Positions 1 to 8,710 are shown, counted from the first letter of the stretch. The stretch is 15,181 nucleotides of DNA from JACNLN01 sp964626495 (GCA_964626495.1 CAZVFT010000062.1:1-15181), one strand, 5' to 3'. The notes: generated by a model from the sequence alone, not told the origin. Made by a program: numbers and translations.

Positions 1-1219
1 CTAGGTTATATAAGGGATCTATTATTAATGTAGTTGAATCAGTTGATAAAGATGTTAAAACTAAAGCATTATCCTCATCATACAGATTCACATACCCATT
101 ATAGTTATTCAAATCCACTTCCATTGTAAAAGTCATGACAATATTCGAATCAATTGGGAATTCATCAAAAACACCATCTGCCCGTTCAAGATTTGTCCAG
201 GTGAATTCTATGCCTTCCTGTGTTACAAAATCAAGGGTCTCTGAGAAACTATTATTATCCTGGGAGACACCACTCAATGATAGGTAATAGGTTTCATTTG
301 CTTGAAGTGCAACATAGGGGTTAATAGTCAGTGTAATATCGTTGCTCCAAGCTGCTTCAAATTCAACATTTCCATAGGTATAGGTCCAAAGTTCAATATC
401 GAATGAGGTTGTGTTCATGAGTTTTGAGAAAGTAATTACAATATCATTTGTCAAAAGAAAATCGTCATTCTCAAAGTTGTTTTGCACAATGAATGGCGTC
501 GCTGGAGCAATAGCGAGAATAATGTTTCCTGCATTTGCAGTCCCATTAGGAATTAATGTGGCAGATGCAGTCTGCACACTGTAATCGTAAGTCCCATCAT
601 TATATGGCATTGTCCGTAAATTAACTGAAGGGCTTGCAGGAAGACTATCAAAGGTAAATACACCGATATTATCTGTCGTAGCATTATACTCATCAGGAGA
701 AATATCGTAACTATTAAAATCAGCAATTACTGTAACTGCGTCCGCTAAATTGGTGTTTTCGCCATCCTGTTTTGCCCACACCTTACCGGTTAAGCCAGCA
801 TTAAACCGGTATAAATTCATATCCTTTTTTTCGCTGTGGTGAAAATCTTCATCAGTCGGCAAATTATTAATTCCAACCTCCTGAAGTGTAGGAATAGTCA
901 CAGTAACTCTAGCTACTGCATAATCACTTTTCCCAGAGAAGGTTATTTCATAATTACCTGGCGATAGATCTGAAATAGCGTAATATCCAAGGCTATTCGT
1001 TTGTGTTTCCTTTATTTTTCCGTCTTTGCACCAAGATACTACGATATCTCCTAATCTTTCGTTTGTATTTGCATCCGTAACCACACCGTTAATTGAACCA
1101 ATAACCCTCCCATCCGTTTCAGTGTTATCAACGTAATTTGTAACCTCATCACCACAACTCAACATAAATAGTACACAAAACAGTAAAAGTGAAAAGGTCA
1201 TTATCGATTTTGTTTTCAT
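1..1219 (-). CDS. Secreted lipoprotein with CarboxypepD_reg-like and SbsA (Big_5) Ig-like domains, 3' end outside the window
   Basis: An open frame of 406 codons runs from ATG at 1219 to the left edge with no stop, so the C-terminus is missing. Residues 1-22 are a lipoprotein signal: Lys-rich start, hydrophobic core, lipobox MLSC with the lipidated Cys at 22. Residues 40-110 (GSINGVVTDANTNERLGDIV, later GYYAISDLSPGNYEI) look like a carboxypeptidase-regulatory-like beta-sandwich, and 142-235 look like a second, more diverged copy. Residues 240-335 (DIVITFSKLMNTTSFDIELW ... ALQANETYYLSL) match the SbsA/Big_5 Ig pattern, and another copy starts near 338. A Shine-Dalgarno AAGGAAA lies at 1225-1231. 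Such proteins are usually surface or periplasmic adhesion or scaffold modules; the real role is unknown. It has its own 5' region and is probably not part of the operon upstream. Confidence 0.8.
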   Translation of the reverse strand, partial: MKTKSIMTFSLLLFCVLFMLSCGDEVTNYVDNTETDGRVIGSINGVVTDANTNERLGDIVVSWCKDGKIKETQTNSLGYYAISDLSPGNYEITFSGKSDYAVARVTVTIPTLQEVGINNLPTDEDFHHSEKKDMNLYRFNAGLTGKVWAKQDGENTNLADAVTVIADFNSYDISPDEYNATTDNIGVFTFDSLPASPSVNLRTMPYNDGTYDYSVQTASATLIPNGTANAGNIILAIAPATPFIVQNNFENDDFLLTNDIVITFSKLMNTTSFDIELWTYTYGNVEFEAAWSNDITLTINPYVALQANETYYLSLSGVSQDNNSFSETLDFVTQEGIEFTWTNLERADGVFDEFPIDSNIVMTFTMEVDLNNYNGYVNLYDEDNALVLTSLSTDSTTLIIDPLYNL

Positions 1220-1224
1220 TGCTA

Positions 1225-1231
1225 TTTCCTT
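1225..1231 (-). promoter_or_regulatory. Ribosome binding site of the lipoprotein gene
   Basis: AAGGAAA on the minus strand, 5 bases before the ATG at 1219 (7 bases from its AGGA core). It fixes the start choice. It is one of the clearest Shine-Dalgarno sequences in a window where several genes have none. Confidence 0.7.
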
Positions 1232-1576
1232 TCTTTTTTGCCCTTTAATCATTCAAAATCTTTATGAAATGCTTTTGTTTGGGTCATTAATTCAATATGA
1301 ATAACGGCGTAAACTTACAAATTCAACATTAACAAACTCATTAACAGCAATCATTATTTTTCACTTTTTTACATTTTTTTTGCTGTGCAATTTCCCTTCA
1401 CCAAGGAATATTGCCTTTTCCCTGGATTTAGTTGTAACGATATCAATCATCTTGTTTCTCGCACTTACATCCGAGAAAATGTGTTGATCAGCAAAGAATT
1501 TGTAATTCTTTTCCTGGGAAACCCTCATACTGTAACTAATATAAAGGAATTTATTCTAAGGGACAATACATTCAAG

Positions 1577-1629
1577 GACGTATTTTGGGAGTGATGAATG
1601 ACGTATTTTTAAGGTGATGAAGGACGTAT
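1577..1629. repeat. 23-base tandem repeat, two full units and the start of a third
   Basis: GACGTAT begins at 1577, 1600 and 1623, an exact 23-base spacing. Units 1 and 2 share GACGTATTTT at their start and GTGATGAA near their end, with 18 of 23 bases equal. The third unit keeps GACGTAT and then diverges. It lies in non-coding DNA between the VWA and lipoprotein genes. Two helical turns is close to 21 bases, so the copies fall on nearly the same DNA face, which would suit a regulator array. A decayed minisatellite is equally possible. Confidence 0.6.
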
Positions 1630-1730
1630 GTGTAGGATTAAATGTCCAATAGTATATTAAAACACCATCAAAAAGAAAGCAGGTGCATTTGGATTTTCAC
1701 ATACAGGATATAGAATATTTCATAAGCATT

Positions 1731-1776
1731 ACTTCAGATATAGAGTCGCAAGTGACAGAATGGATTATTCTGAAGT
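1731..1776. repeat. Inverted repeat downstream of the VWA gene
   Basis: ACTTCAGA at 1731-1738 pairs exactly with TCTGAAGT at 1769-1776 around a 30-base loop, 25 bases past the VWA stop codon. No T-run follows on the minus strand, so it is not a classical intrinsic terminator. It could be an RNA 3' end structure or chance. Confidence 0.3.
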
Positions 1777-1800
1777 GTCTATGTAATCTTTGGAGGTAGG

Positions 1801-3972
1801 TTACAAAAGGTTGAATGTTCGCCTTACAATCCATTCTACCACCATAATAACTAACAGGATAATTCCAAAAGGAAGCCAATGAGAAAAGTGTATGGAATGA
1901 TCAACCAAAACGCTGCGGGGTTTGATGACGATACATTCAGAAATGGATGACCGATATTCCCAATCCAGATACGCCCCTCCACTTTTCTGCGCAAGCCCCG
2001 TCAAAAGTGGTTTATTCAAAGAAACATCGTTCAATTCAATCTGGCTCTCCTCCACCCGGAATGAACCTTTATACTCCCCTATTAATATCCCAGAATGAAA
2101 CACTTCAACCAAGTATTCATACATCCCGGGTCTTGAGGCAAAAAAGGTTCCCTCCCACTGGTCACTGTCTCTTGAAAAATATAGGGGATATGATCCCACC
2201 ACTTCATCTTCCTTTATAACCATACATACTACCTCCCCATCACCAATTTGACCCTGATTCAGATCCATCACCGTTCCTACAGCTTGAATGGATTCCCCCT
2301 GCTGAAACACTTTCTTATTCAATCGAAAATACAGATCACTCTCACCACTGGATTTCACCAGCCAGTTAAATGTTCGTTTCCACCACTCTTCCACAAAACG
2401 GGCATATCCTGTATCCATAATCCGGAAATGGAGTCGCCACAGATCCGGTGAGGAATAGATAGCCGTTCGGAACCTTGGCTGCTCTATTTTCAAAGGAAGT
2501 TCACCAACACAAAATAGGGGAATAGCGCTAATTTCGCTCATCATTGCGAGTGACTTCATCTGATCTGAACCCGCTTCAATCATCAAAAATGGTCGAACAG
2601 GAGGCAATGATATGGAGGAGACAGCGAGTGATAGATTGGGATCGGAAATGGAAAAAATTGGATGTCTACTGGCAGAGTTGGAAAACTCAATACCCAGAGC
2701 TTTGTCCTTTTTGAACTTGATTGTTGATTCCTGTACACCAAAAAGTGGATAAAATTGTTTCACCCGTTTGCTATCCAGATTTGGTCCAGCAATCCAGGCA
2801 AGTGCAGCAGGGTAACTCTTGAGTTTGTTTCCAAGATCGGTCACAAAACGCCGGGAGGTTCGAGAATTGGGGAAATTATCCAGAATAATAAGATCATAGT
2901 TAGACCGCCAGAAATGAGCAAGCGGCTTCTGCCATTCATCAGGGAGGTGAATATACTGATCAACATTAAAACGTTTGTCTTCCTCAAGCAATCGTTGAAT
3001 AAAAGATGTATTTGGTGAAAGAACTCCTGTTATATGCGCTACCTGAAATTGGTTTTTAAGTACAGAGATGTCAAACGAAGAACGATTATTTTCAATATTG
3101 ATTTCATCCTTAACAGAAGAGGTATGCACGGTGTATGTATGAAGTCCCTCCTCATCAAGCTGGAATTGAAATTTTACAACATTTACAGATCCGTCACCTG
3201 ATAGAGTTATCACCTTCGATCCGATAAGTTTCTTCCCCTTCGAAACGGTAACATTTACACGCTCATTTTGCGCACCAGTTGAGATAATATCTACTTCTGC
3301 TATTTCAGTCCCACCCTTGATACCCACTGTTGGTACTTCAATTCTTTCTATCCGAACATCAACCAGTGGAGTGGTCTGCCCAATTCCAATAGTATAAACG
3401 GGAACCCCCACAGATTCAACCAACTGCAATGGATCCCCACCCACAGTATATTGCCCATCAGAAACAAGAACAATACCTGCAAGAAATTGGTCTGGTGGAA
3501 TGGACTCAATTCCATTGAAAATAGATGAGATGTATGTTGATGGAGCGGAGAAATCCAATTGATTTTCACTGTCATCAAAGAGTTCCGATTCAACTCCAAG
3601 TGAGTAGCACTCAACCCGCACTTCTTTCATTCCTGCTGGAGACATTTCCTGAAGTATCGTCTTAATCTCGTTGTAACCTTCATTTAAAGATTCACTGGAG
3701 ACAGATTGATGATACACAGCACTTACCGAGTTGTCAAAAAATATTCTGATAAGTGGAATTTTGGCAAAAGTTGAAGACCAGGAAAAGGTAATATTAATAA
3801 GGAGAACAATAACTCCCGTGATGAGAACAAGGCGTAATATAAAAAGTATCCACCACCAATTTGGTGTTGTCCTGCGGAGTCTTCGATAGCTGACATACGC
3901 AAGGAGAGCACCGAGCAACAGAAGTGGTGCCAGTATCCAGATAGATAATTGTTGTGATCCTGTTGAAATCAT
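1801..3972 (-). CDS. Membrane-anchored VWA-domain protein with a glutamine-amidotransferase-like region
   Basis: 723 residues. Two N-terminal membrane segments (about 10-28 and 40-62) precede a von Willebrand A domain with a complete-looking MIDAS metal site: DxSxS at 80-84 (DNSVS), a candidate Thr near 146, and VSDG at 170-173. Residues about 205-305 look like a CARDB/Ig-type beta domain. About 310-500 resemble the Rossmann-like class-I glutamine-amidotransferase fold seen in large VWA membrane proteins of FCB bacteria (NYDLIILDNFPNS), without a visible catalytic Cys. About 560-670 is another beta domain, and a last membrane segment lies at about 700-716. The bulk is therefore probably periplasmic. 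The ATG is 3 bases after the tsaD stop, which implies translational coupling. The function is not known; roles in envelope assembly or proteolysis control (Bat-like) are guesses. Confidence 0.75.
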   Translation of the reverse strand: MISTGSQQLSIWILAPLLLLGALLAYVSYRRLRRTTPNWWWILFILRLVLITGVIVLLINITFSWSSTFAKIPLIRIFFDNSVSAVYHQSVSSESLNEGYNEIKTILQEMSPAGMKEVRVECYSLGVESELFDDSENQLDFSAPSTYISSIFNGIESIPPDQFLAGIVLVSDGQYTVGGDPLQLVESVGVPVYTIGIGQTTPLVDVRIERIEVPTVGIKGGTEIAEVDIISTGAQNERVNVTVSKGKKLIGSKVITLSGDGSVNVVKFQFQLDEEGLHTYTVHTSSVKDEINIENNRSSFDISVLKNQFQVAHITGVLSPNTSFIQRLLEEDKRFNVDQYIHLPDEWQKPLAHFWRSNYDLIILDNFPNSRTSRRFVTDLGNKLKSYPAALAWIAGPNLDSKRVKQFYPLFGVQESTIKFKKDKALGIEFSNSASRHPIFSISDPNLSLAVSSISLPPVRPFLMIEAGSDQMKSLAMMSEISAIPLFCVGELPLKIEQPRFRTAIYSSPDLWRLHFRIMDTGYARFVEEWWKRTFNWLVKSSGESDLYFRLNKKVFQQGESIQAVGTVMDLNQGQIGDGEVVCMVIKEDEVVGSYPLYFSRDSDQWEGTFFASRPGMYEYLVEVFHSGILIGEYKGSFRVEESQIELNDVSLNKPLLTGLAQKSGGAYLDWEYRSSISECIVIKPRSVLVDHSIHFSHWLPFGIILLVIMVVEWIVRRTFNLL

Positions 3973-3975
3973 AAA

Positions 3976-4971
3976 TCAAGAAGGTAATCTCAGGTTTGGT
4001 ACCACCTTGATATCTGTATCATCATCCAATCCGGCTTCCAGGTATTTTTCAGCCAGAAAGGCAACCATTTCAGCATTATCTGTACAAAGGTTCTTCTTTG
4101 GAAATAATACATTACAACCTGTTAGCATTTCTTTCGATAGAGAACGAAGTCTCATATTCGCTGCCACGCCACCACCAATAGCAACAGTTCTGATCCCGGT
4201 TAATTCCACACTTTGCAGAAGTTTTGATAAAAGAATGTGAACAATAGCCCATTGATAACTCGAGGCAATATCCTTTAAGTGTCTCCTGACGTAGGTCTCT
4301 CCATGATTGTGAACATAATTAAGCAGTGCAGTTTTTAGTCCACTGAAACTGAATTCGATGTCATTCGATTTTAAAAATGCCTGAGGAAAGTCTACAGCAA
4401 ATTCGTCTCCCCCATTCGATGCCTCTTCTATTGCCGGTCCTCCCGGATAGGACAATCCCAAAATCCGAGCTCCCTTATCAAACGCCTCACCGGCTGCATC
4501 ATCTCTCGTTTCTCCAAAAAGTTGATAACGTCTCAATCCGTCCACTCTCCATATCTGGGTGTGACCTCCTGATATCAAAAGACACAGAAATGGGTAATTA
4601 AACTCTTGGCGGGAAATAATGTTCGCAAAAATATGTGCCTCAATATGATCAACCCCAATGCAGGGAATCTCCAGTCCACTCGCCAGTCCCTGAGCAAAAC
4701 TTACACCGGTAAGAAGAGCCCCCATCAGACCGGGTCCCCGTGTAACTGCCACTGCATCCAGAGCCTGGATTTGAATATCAGCCTGTCTCACTACTTCAGA
4801 AACAGCTACGGACAGATATTTTTCGTGTTCACGACTTGCTATTTCGGGGACAACCCCTCCAAAAGCAGAATGAATATCCTGTGATGATACAAAGGAGGAA
4901 ATGATCTCGCCATTATGACAAACTGCTGCAGCAGTGTCATCACACGAGGTTTCAATACCCAGAATTATCAC
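3976..4971 (-). CDS. tsaD: tRNA N6-adenosine threonylcarbamoyltransferase TsaD
   Basis: 331 residues, the usual length for bacterial TsaD (Gcp/YgjD). With TsaB and TsaE it transfers threonylcarbamoyl from the adenylate made by TsaC to A37 of ANN-decoding tRNAs in the cytoplasm. Visible signatures are the ASKHA nucleotide-binding opening ILGIETSCDD (3-12), the metal-binding HxxxH at His109/His113 (VDHIEAH), SGGHT at 134-138, GGGVAANMRLR at 266-276 and CTDNAEMVA at 296-304, with Asp298 as the third metal ligand. The start is GTG, not ATG, and overlaps the ybbR stop by four bases (GTGA), so translation is coupled. No Shine-Dalgarno sequence is seen. tsaB and tsaE are not in the window. Confidence 0.96.
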   Translation of the reverse strand: MIILGIETSCDDTAAAVCHNGEIISSFVSSQDIHSAFGGVVPEIASREHEKYLSVAVSEVVRQADIQIQALDAVAVTRGPGLMGALLTGVSFAQGLASGLEIPCIGVDHIEAHIFANIISRQEFNYPFLCLLISGGHTQIWRVDGLRRYQLFGETRDDAAGEAFDKGARILGLSYPGGPAIEEASNGGDEFAVDFPQAFLKSNDIEFSFSGLKTALLNYVHNHGETYVRRHLKDIASSYQWAIVHILLSKLLQSVELTGIRTVAIGGGVAANMRLRSLSKEMLTGCNVLFPKKNLCTDNAEMVAFLAEKYLEAGLDDDTDIKVVPNLRLPS

Positions 4972-5963
4972 AATTGTATTTTTGTGACTCTGAGTTCAAT
5001 ATTTTTCGGAGAGAGATCACGCCACTGAATAATTTCACCAGGAACTTCAATATTGGGGGTATAATATACCTGTCTCGGTGTCCACTGTTTTGAAAAATCA
5101 AGATACACTTTTAAATCGTTTGCAGTTATTTCAGCAATGTATTCGACTCCACCGGTAATAGTGAGCGACACAGTGGAAGGACTGGGAAAAACTCTGAGAG
5201 CCTCGGGAACGTTGATTATCTCCACTGGTACTTCACTGATAATTCGCTCGCCGATACTTTGAATGTCCGCTGATATCCCGACGAACCGGTGCGATGAAGC
5301 AACAACTCTTGGGAAATTTAAATCAATAGGTATTGTGGTATTCAGCGATGAGGTTAGATTTTCGAAAGACTGATATTTAGTTTCAATAGAATCAACCTCC
5401 GCAATGATTTCCTCGGGTCCTGTCAATAGTATCTCCTCGGGAGTATATCTCAATTCTCCCACCTGGATGAACCCAGGAGCGACGTGAATTTTGGTAGTAA
5501 TAATAACCCATACCTTTTTCTCCATAACATCATCCAGGGAGATATGAATAGAATCAGGACGAACGACCTCAATGAATTCCAATTCAAAACCAGAAGGGAC
5601 TACAACCTTTTGACTGTATTTGTCGTAATATTCATTCAGGTCGAAGTCGTAAGATGTACTTATTTTTTCAAGATCTAATACCATTTTAAAATTCGATATG
5701 GATTTCAGGAGAAGCGTTTTTAAAATAGCACGACCGGTCGCCATAAATCTGACATCAGCTGTTGGGACGACCTCACCTTTTAAGGTTTTACCCTCTTTAA
5801 TGTTTCTTACTTCGATGGGCATTTCAATGATGTAAGTGTACCTGTTTTCAGATATCACAAAAACCCACAGGATTGCTGCTAAAAAAAAGGCACCTCCCCA
5901 TAGTTGCAAGTGCCCCTTTTTTAATCTGCTACGAATGTCTGAAAACTTCATAGCCATATTCAT
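4968..5963 (-). CDS. YbbR-domain membrane-anchored protein
   Basis: 331 residues if the first ATG is used. A single N-terminal membrane segment lies at about 20-38 (LWGGAFFLAAILWVFVIS), followed by repeated YbbR-like beta units: about 45-125, 145-220 (LRYTPEEILLTGPEEII) and 235-325. The body should be outside the cytoplasmic membrane. In Firmicutes YbbR (CdaR) regulates the diadenylate cyclase CdaA, but no cdaA is adjacent here, so that role is not supported. The start is uncertain. The first ATG (5963) sits directly after TTGAG with no spacing, the second ATG (5957) has that GAG 6 bases upstream, and a third is at 5951. The gene lies 23 bases after rpsA and overlaps tsaD by four bases. Confidence 0.85.
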   Translation of the reverse strand: MNMAMKFSDIRSRLKKGHLQLWGGAFFLAAILWVFVISENRYTYIIEMPIEVRNIKEGKTLKGEVVPTADVRFMATGRAILKTLLLKSISNFKMVLDLEKISTSYDFDLNEYYDKYSQKVVVPSGFELEFIEVVRPDSIHISLDDVMEKKVWVIITTKIHVAPGFIQVGELRYTPEEILLTGPEEIIAEVDSIETKYQSFENLTSSLNTTIPIDLNFPRVVASSHRFVGISADIQSIGERIISEVPVEIINVPEALRVFPSPSTVSLTITGGVEYIAEITANDLKVYLDFSKQWTPRQVYYTPNIEVPGEIIQWRDLSPKNIELRVTKIQL

Positions 5964-5986
5964 CTCAATTCATAATATTGATTTAC

Positions 5987-7924
5987 TCATTCAGACTCTT
6001 TGGTTTCCTTGGAATCCCGTTTTTCATCCGTGTTATCTGCATCATGGGATTTATTTGATTCCTCCTCTTGTACTTCTGTTTTTTCCTCATCGATAGGTTC
6101 CTCTATGGGCTTTAAAATAATTTTCTTATCTCCCCATCTGACATCGGACACTTCTCCCTTTGTTGTTTCACCTATTCGATACTGTTTCAACATCTTTTCC
6201 TTTTCCGTACTCGAAAACATTCGAGATGGAATAATTCCTTCCACTCCCATTTCAAGATTAAGAATAACCCCTTTATCCAGAACACGGATCACTTTCCCTT
6301 CAACCAGTTTTTCCTTTTTGTAAAAATTGCTGATCTCTTCCCATGGATCTTCAGTAACCTGTTTTAGTCCAAGAGAGATACGCCGGCTTTTCCGGGATAC
6401 ATCCAAAATCTTCACTTCCACTTCCTGATCCCTATCTACCACTTCCTTCGGATGACGAATTACCTTTGTCCAGGAGAGATCAGACACATGAATCAGCCCG
6501 TCAACTCCCTCCTCAAGCTCTACAAAAGCTCCAAATTGTGTTAAGTTACGAACAATGCCTTTATGAATCGAATCCACAGGATATTTTTTCTCAATTCCAT
6601 CCCAGGGATCGGGTTCAAGCTGTTTGAACCCAAGCGCAATTTTTCTCTCCTCATAATTAACGCTCAAAACCACTGCTTCAACTTCATCTCCAAGATTAAC
6701 CATTTCAGAGGGATGATGAATATTTTTAACCCAGGACATTTCAGAGACATGCACAAGCCCCTCAACTCCCTTTTCAATTTCAATAAACGCACCATAATTC
6801 GTCATACTTACTACCTTACCCTTAACTTTTGTATCTACAGGATATTTCTCTGGAACGTCATCCCAGGGATGTGGAGTTAACTGTTTCATCCCCAAGGATA
6901 TTCTCTTCTTCCCTTCGTCAAAACCGATCACTTTTACTTTAATGCTATCACCCACTGAAACCATTTCTGATGGATGATTAATACGCCCCCATGAAAGGTC
7001 AGTCACATGGAGAAGACCGTCAACACCTCCAAGATCAATAAATACTCCAAAATCGGTAACATTTTTCACACGACCGTCAACAACCTGTCCTACTTCAATT
7101 TCCTTAAGAAGAACGTCCCGTTGTTCCCGAATCGAATCCTCAAGCAGTGCCTTTCGGGAAATGACAATATTTTTCCTCAACATATTCACTTTAACAATTC
7201 GAAATTCCATTTCCTTACCAACGTACTGATCAAAATCCCGAACAGGGTGAATATCAATTTGTGATCCGGGTAAAAAACCCTGAATCATCCCAATTTCAAC
7301 CACCATTCCTCCCTTAATTCGTCGGGATATTGTACCATTGATGGTTTCACCTTTCTCATATTTTTCAACGATTTTATTCCATTCTCTCGTCCAATCTGCC
7401 TTTTCCTTCGATAAAACCGTTTGTCCACTTTTATCTTCAACCTTTTCAAGGTAAACCTCTACGACATCACCAATATTGGGTATCTTTTCCCCAGTAAACT
7501 CCTCCCTTAAAATGATCCCCTCTGATTTAAATCCAATGTCCATAATGATTTCCTTCTCATTATGGCCAATGACTCGTCCCTTAATAATCCGTTCCTCCCC
7601 AAACTCAGCGAGGGTATCTTCATACAATTTTAAAACATCTGGTGGAACCACTTCATCAGAATCTTCCTCCGAAAATATCTGTTCAAATGGTACTTCCTGG
7701 ACATCACTGAATATAGAATCATCGAGATAATCCTTCACAGTTACCTCTTCTGCTTCACCTTCCTCAGTTATGTCATTAGGCTCCTGTAAAATTTCATTTC
7801 CCTCATCTTTAGTATCATTATTAGAGGTTTCTTCTCCCTCTGATTCTTTCACATCTTGGGTGATAGTCTCATCGACTTCTTCACTTTTTTGTTGTTCTAA
7901 CACTTCGTTATTTTTGTTACTCAT
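5987..7924 (-). CDS. rpsA: 30S ribosomal protein S1 with an extended acidic N-terminus
   Basis: 645 residues. Six S1 (OB-fold) RNA-binding domains are visible at about 109-172, 190-256, 276-347, 362-434, 448-521 and 536-604. Domains 3-5 carry the strong S1 pattern, for example TDFGVFIDLGGVDGLLHVTD and TNYGAFIEIEKGVEGLVHVS. S1 binds mRNA on the 30S subunit and helps initiate translation, especially on messages with weak Shine-Dalgarno sequences, which fits this window. The first 108 or so residues are acidic and low-complexity, and the last 40 are again charged (E/D/K/S-rich). Both tails are probably disordered. An AAGGAAG sequence lies upstream, with its AGGA core 12 bases from the ATG. The start overlaps the cmk stop by four bases (ATGA), matching the common cmk-rpsA pairing. 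Confidence 0.95.
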   Translation of the reverse strand: MSNKNNEVLEQQKSEEVDETITQDVKESEGEETSNNDTKDEGNEILQEPNDITEEGEAEEVTVKDYLDDSIFSDVQEVPFEQIFSEEDSDEVVPPDVLKLYEDTLAEFGEERIIKGRVIGHNEKEIIMDIGFKSEGIILREEFTGEKIPNIGDVVEVYLEKVEDKSGQTVLSKEKADWTREWNKIVEKYEKGETINGTISRRIKGGMVVEIGMIQGFLPGSQIDIHPVRDFDQYVGKEMEFRIVKVNMLRKNIVISRKALLEDSIREQRDVLLKEIEVGQVVDGRVKNVTDFGVFIDLGGVDGLLHVTDLSWGRINHPSEMVSVGDSIKVKVIGFDEGKKRISLGMKQLTPHPWDDVPEKYPVDTKVKGKVVSMTNYGAFIEIEKGVEGLVHVSEMSWVKNIHHPSEMVNLGDEVEAVVLSVNYEERKIALGFKQLEPDPWDGIEKKYPVDSIHKGIVRNLTQFGAFVELEEGVDGLIHVSDLSWTKVIRHPKEVVDRDQEVEVKILDVSRKSRRISLGLKQVTEDPWEEISNFYKKEKLVEGKVIRVLDKGVILNLEMGVEGIIPSRMFSSTEKEKMLKQYRIGETTKGEVSDVRWGDKKIILKPIEEPIDEEKTEVQEEESNKSHDADNTDEKRDSKETKESE

Positions 7925-8601
7925 TTATTTTTCTCTTCCTTACCTATTTTTAATCTCACTTGATTCACAATTATGTTGATTTGTTCATTGATGGTCAGCG
8001 ATGTTGTATCGATGACTCTCGCATCATCCGATTTCTTTAGCGGGGAGAGTCTCCTGCTGGAATCTTTTCGATCACGCTGTTTTAAATCCTCAACAATCTC
8101 ATCTACTGATTGTTTAATTCCAAGCTTTTCCAGATCTTTCTGTCGTCTTTTCGCACGTGTTTCAACATTAGCAGAAATATAAAATTTAAAATCAGCATCT
8201 GGAAAAACAACTGTGCCAATATCACGGCCTTCCACAACAGCGTTTTTCCCTTTAACAACTTCCCGTTGAAGCTGAACCATCTTTTTTCTTACCGCAGATA
8301 TAGCACTTACAGCACTGACATTTCGTGTCACGCTCAACCCCCGAATTGCTTCCGAGACATCTTCATCCCCAATAAGAATCCGTGATCCAGACTCGTCAGC
8401 AACAAGAGACAACTTTAACTCATCGAGAATAGATTCTATAGCTTTTATATCATTGAACTTCACACCAGCCCTGAGAAAAGCCAAAGTAACTGCCCGGTAC
8501 ATCGCACCCGTATCGAGATAAAGAAACCCCAATCGTTCTGCCGCTCCTTTTGCTGTAATGCTCTTCCCTGATGCTGCTGGTCCATCAATTGTAATAATCA
8601 T
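7921..8601 (-). CDS. cmk: Cytidylate (CMP/dCMP) kinase
   Basis: 226 residues, the standard length for the bacterial enzyme. It phosphorylates CMP and dCMP with ATP in pyrimidine salvage and nucleic-acid precursor supply. The P-loop GPAASGKS is at 7-14, the substrate-binding LDTGAMYRA at 29-37, GRDIGT at 125-130 and the lid/CMP-contact segment RDRKDSSRRLSPLKKSDDA at 176-194. The start is supported by GGAG seven bases before the ATG. It is the first gene of the second packed run and overlaps rpsA by four bases. A promoter candidate and a structured leader lie upstream (8655-8791). Confidence 0.96.
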   Translation of the reverse strand: MIITIDGPAASGKSITAKGAAERLGFLYLDTGAMYRAVTLAFLRAGVKFNDIKAIESILDELKLSLVADESGSRILIGDEDVSEAIRGLSVTRNVSAVSAISAVRKKMVQLQREVVKGKNAVVEGRDIGTVVFPDADFKFYISANVETRAKRRQKDLEKLGIKQSVDEIVEDLKQRDRKDSSRRLSPLKKSDDARVIDTTSLTINEQINIIVNQVRLKIGKEEKNK

Positions 8602-8608
8602 TATCCAT

Positions 8609-8612
8609 CTCC
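8609..8612 (-). promoter_or_regulatory. Ribosome binding site of cmk
   Basis: GGAG on the minus strand, seven bases before the cmk ATG at 8601. An out-of-frame ATG directly follows the GGAG but is too close to it to be used. Confidence 0.65.
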
Positions 8613-8654
8613 AAATAAAATATTCTCACTACATAGACAGGGGTTGAAACGCAC

Positions 8655-8710
8655 ATTTCCCTATTTCAAAAAGCTTGAAAATTTACACAACTCATTGAGA
8701 AAAGGGAAAT
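8655..8710. repeat. Nested inverted repeats in the cmk leader
   Basis: The outer arms ATTTCCCT (8655-8662) and AGGGAAAT (8703-8710) pair exactly. Inside them TTTCAA (8664-8669) and TTGAAA (8675-8680) pair around a five-base loop. If the promoter at 8763-8791 is used, both lie in the 5' untranslated region of the cmk-rpsA transcript. No T-run follows on the minus strand, so this does not look like a terminator for the gene upstream. Confidence 0.4.

Larger units (their letters stand above)
1220..1800. other. Non-coding gap between the VWA gene and the lipoprotein gene
   Basis: These 581 bases hold no convincing gene on either strand. A 69-codon plus-strand frame opening with GTG at 1385 has no ribosome binding site and no recognisable protein pattern. 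The lipoprotein-proximal part is AT-rich with homopolymer T runs near 1363-1380. A weak minus-strand promoter-like pair (TTGAAT, 17 bases, TATTCA) lies upstream of the lipoprotein start but is not convincing. The 23-base tandem repeat (1577-1629) and an 8-base inverted repeat (1731-1738 with 1769-1776) are listed separately. Confidence 0.6.

Noticed and set aside
1385..1594. 69-codon plus-strand frame opening with GTG
   Set aside because: No ribosome binding site, no recognisable domain, and it lies in AT-rich non-coding DNA and runs into the tandem repeat.
1731..1776. Intrinsic terminator of the long minus-strand run
   Set aside because: The stem has a 30-base loop and no T-run follows on the minus strand.
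1947..3018. Several plus-strand frames of 67-90 codons opposite the VWA gene
   Set aside because: They are antisense shadows of a long gene with clear domain content. No ribosome binding sites or protein patterns.
4968..5963. Link of the YbbR-domain protein to c-di-AMP signalling (CdaA-CdaR)
   Set aside because: No cdaA diadenylate cyclase or glmM lies beside it. YbbR domains occur widely without that partner.
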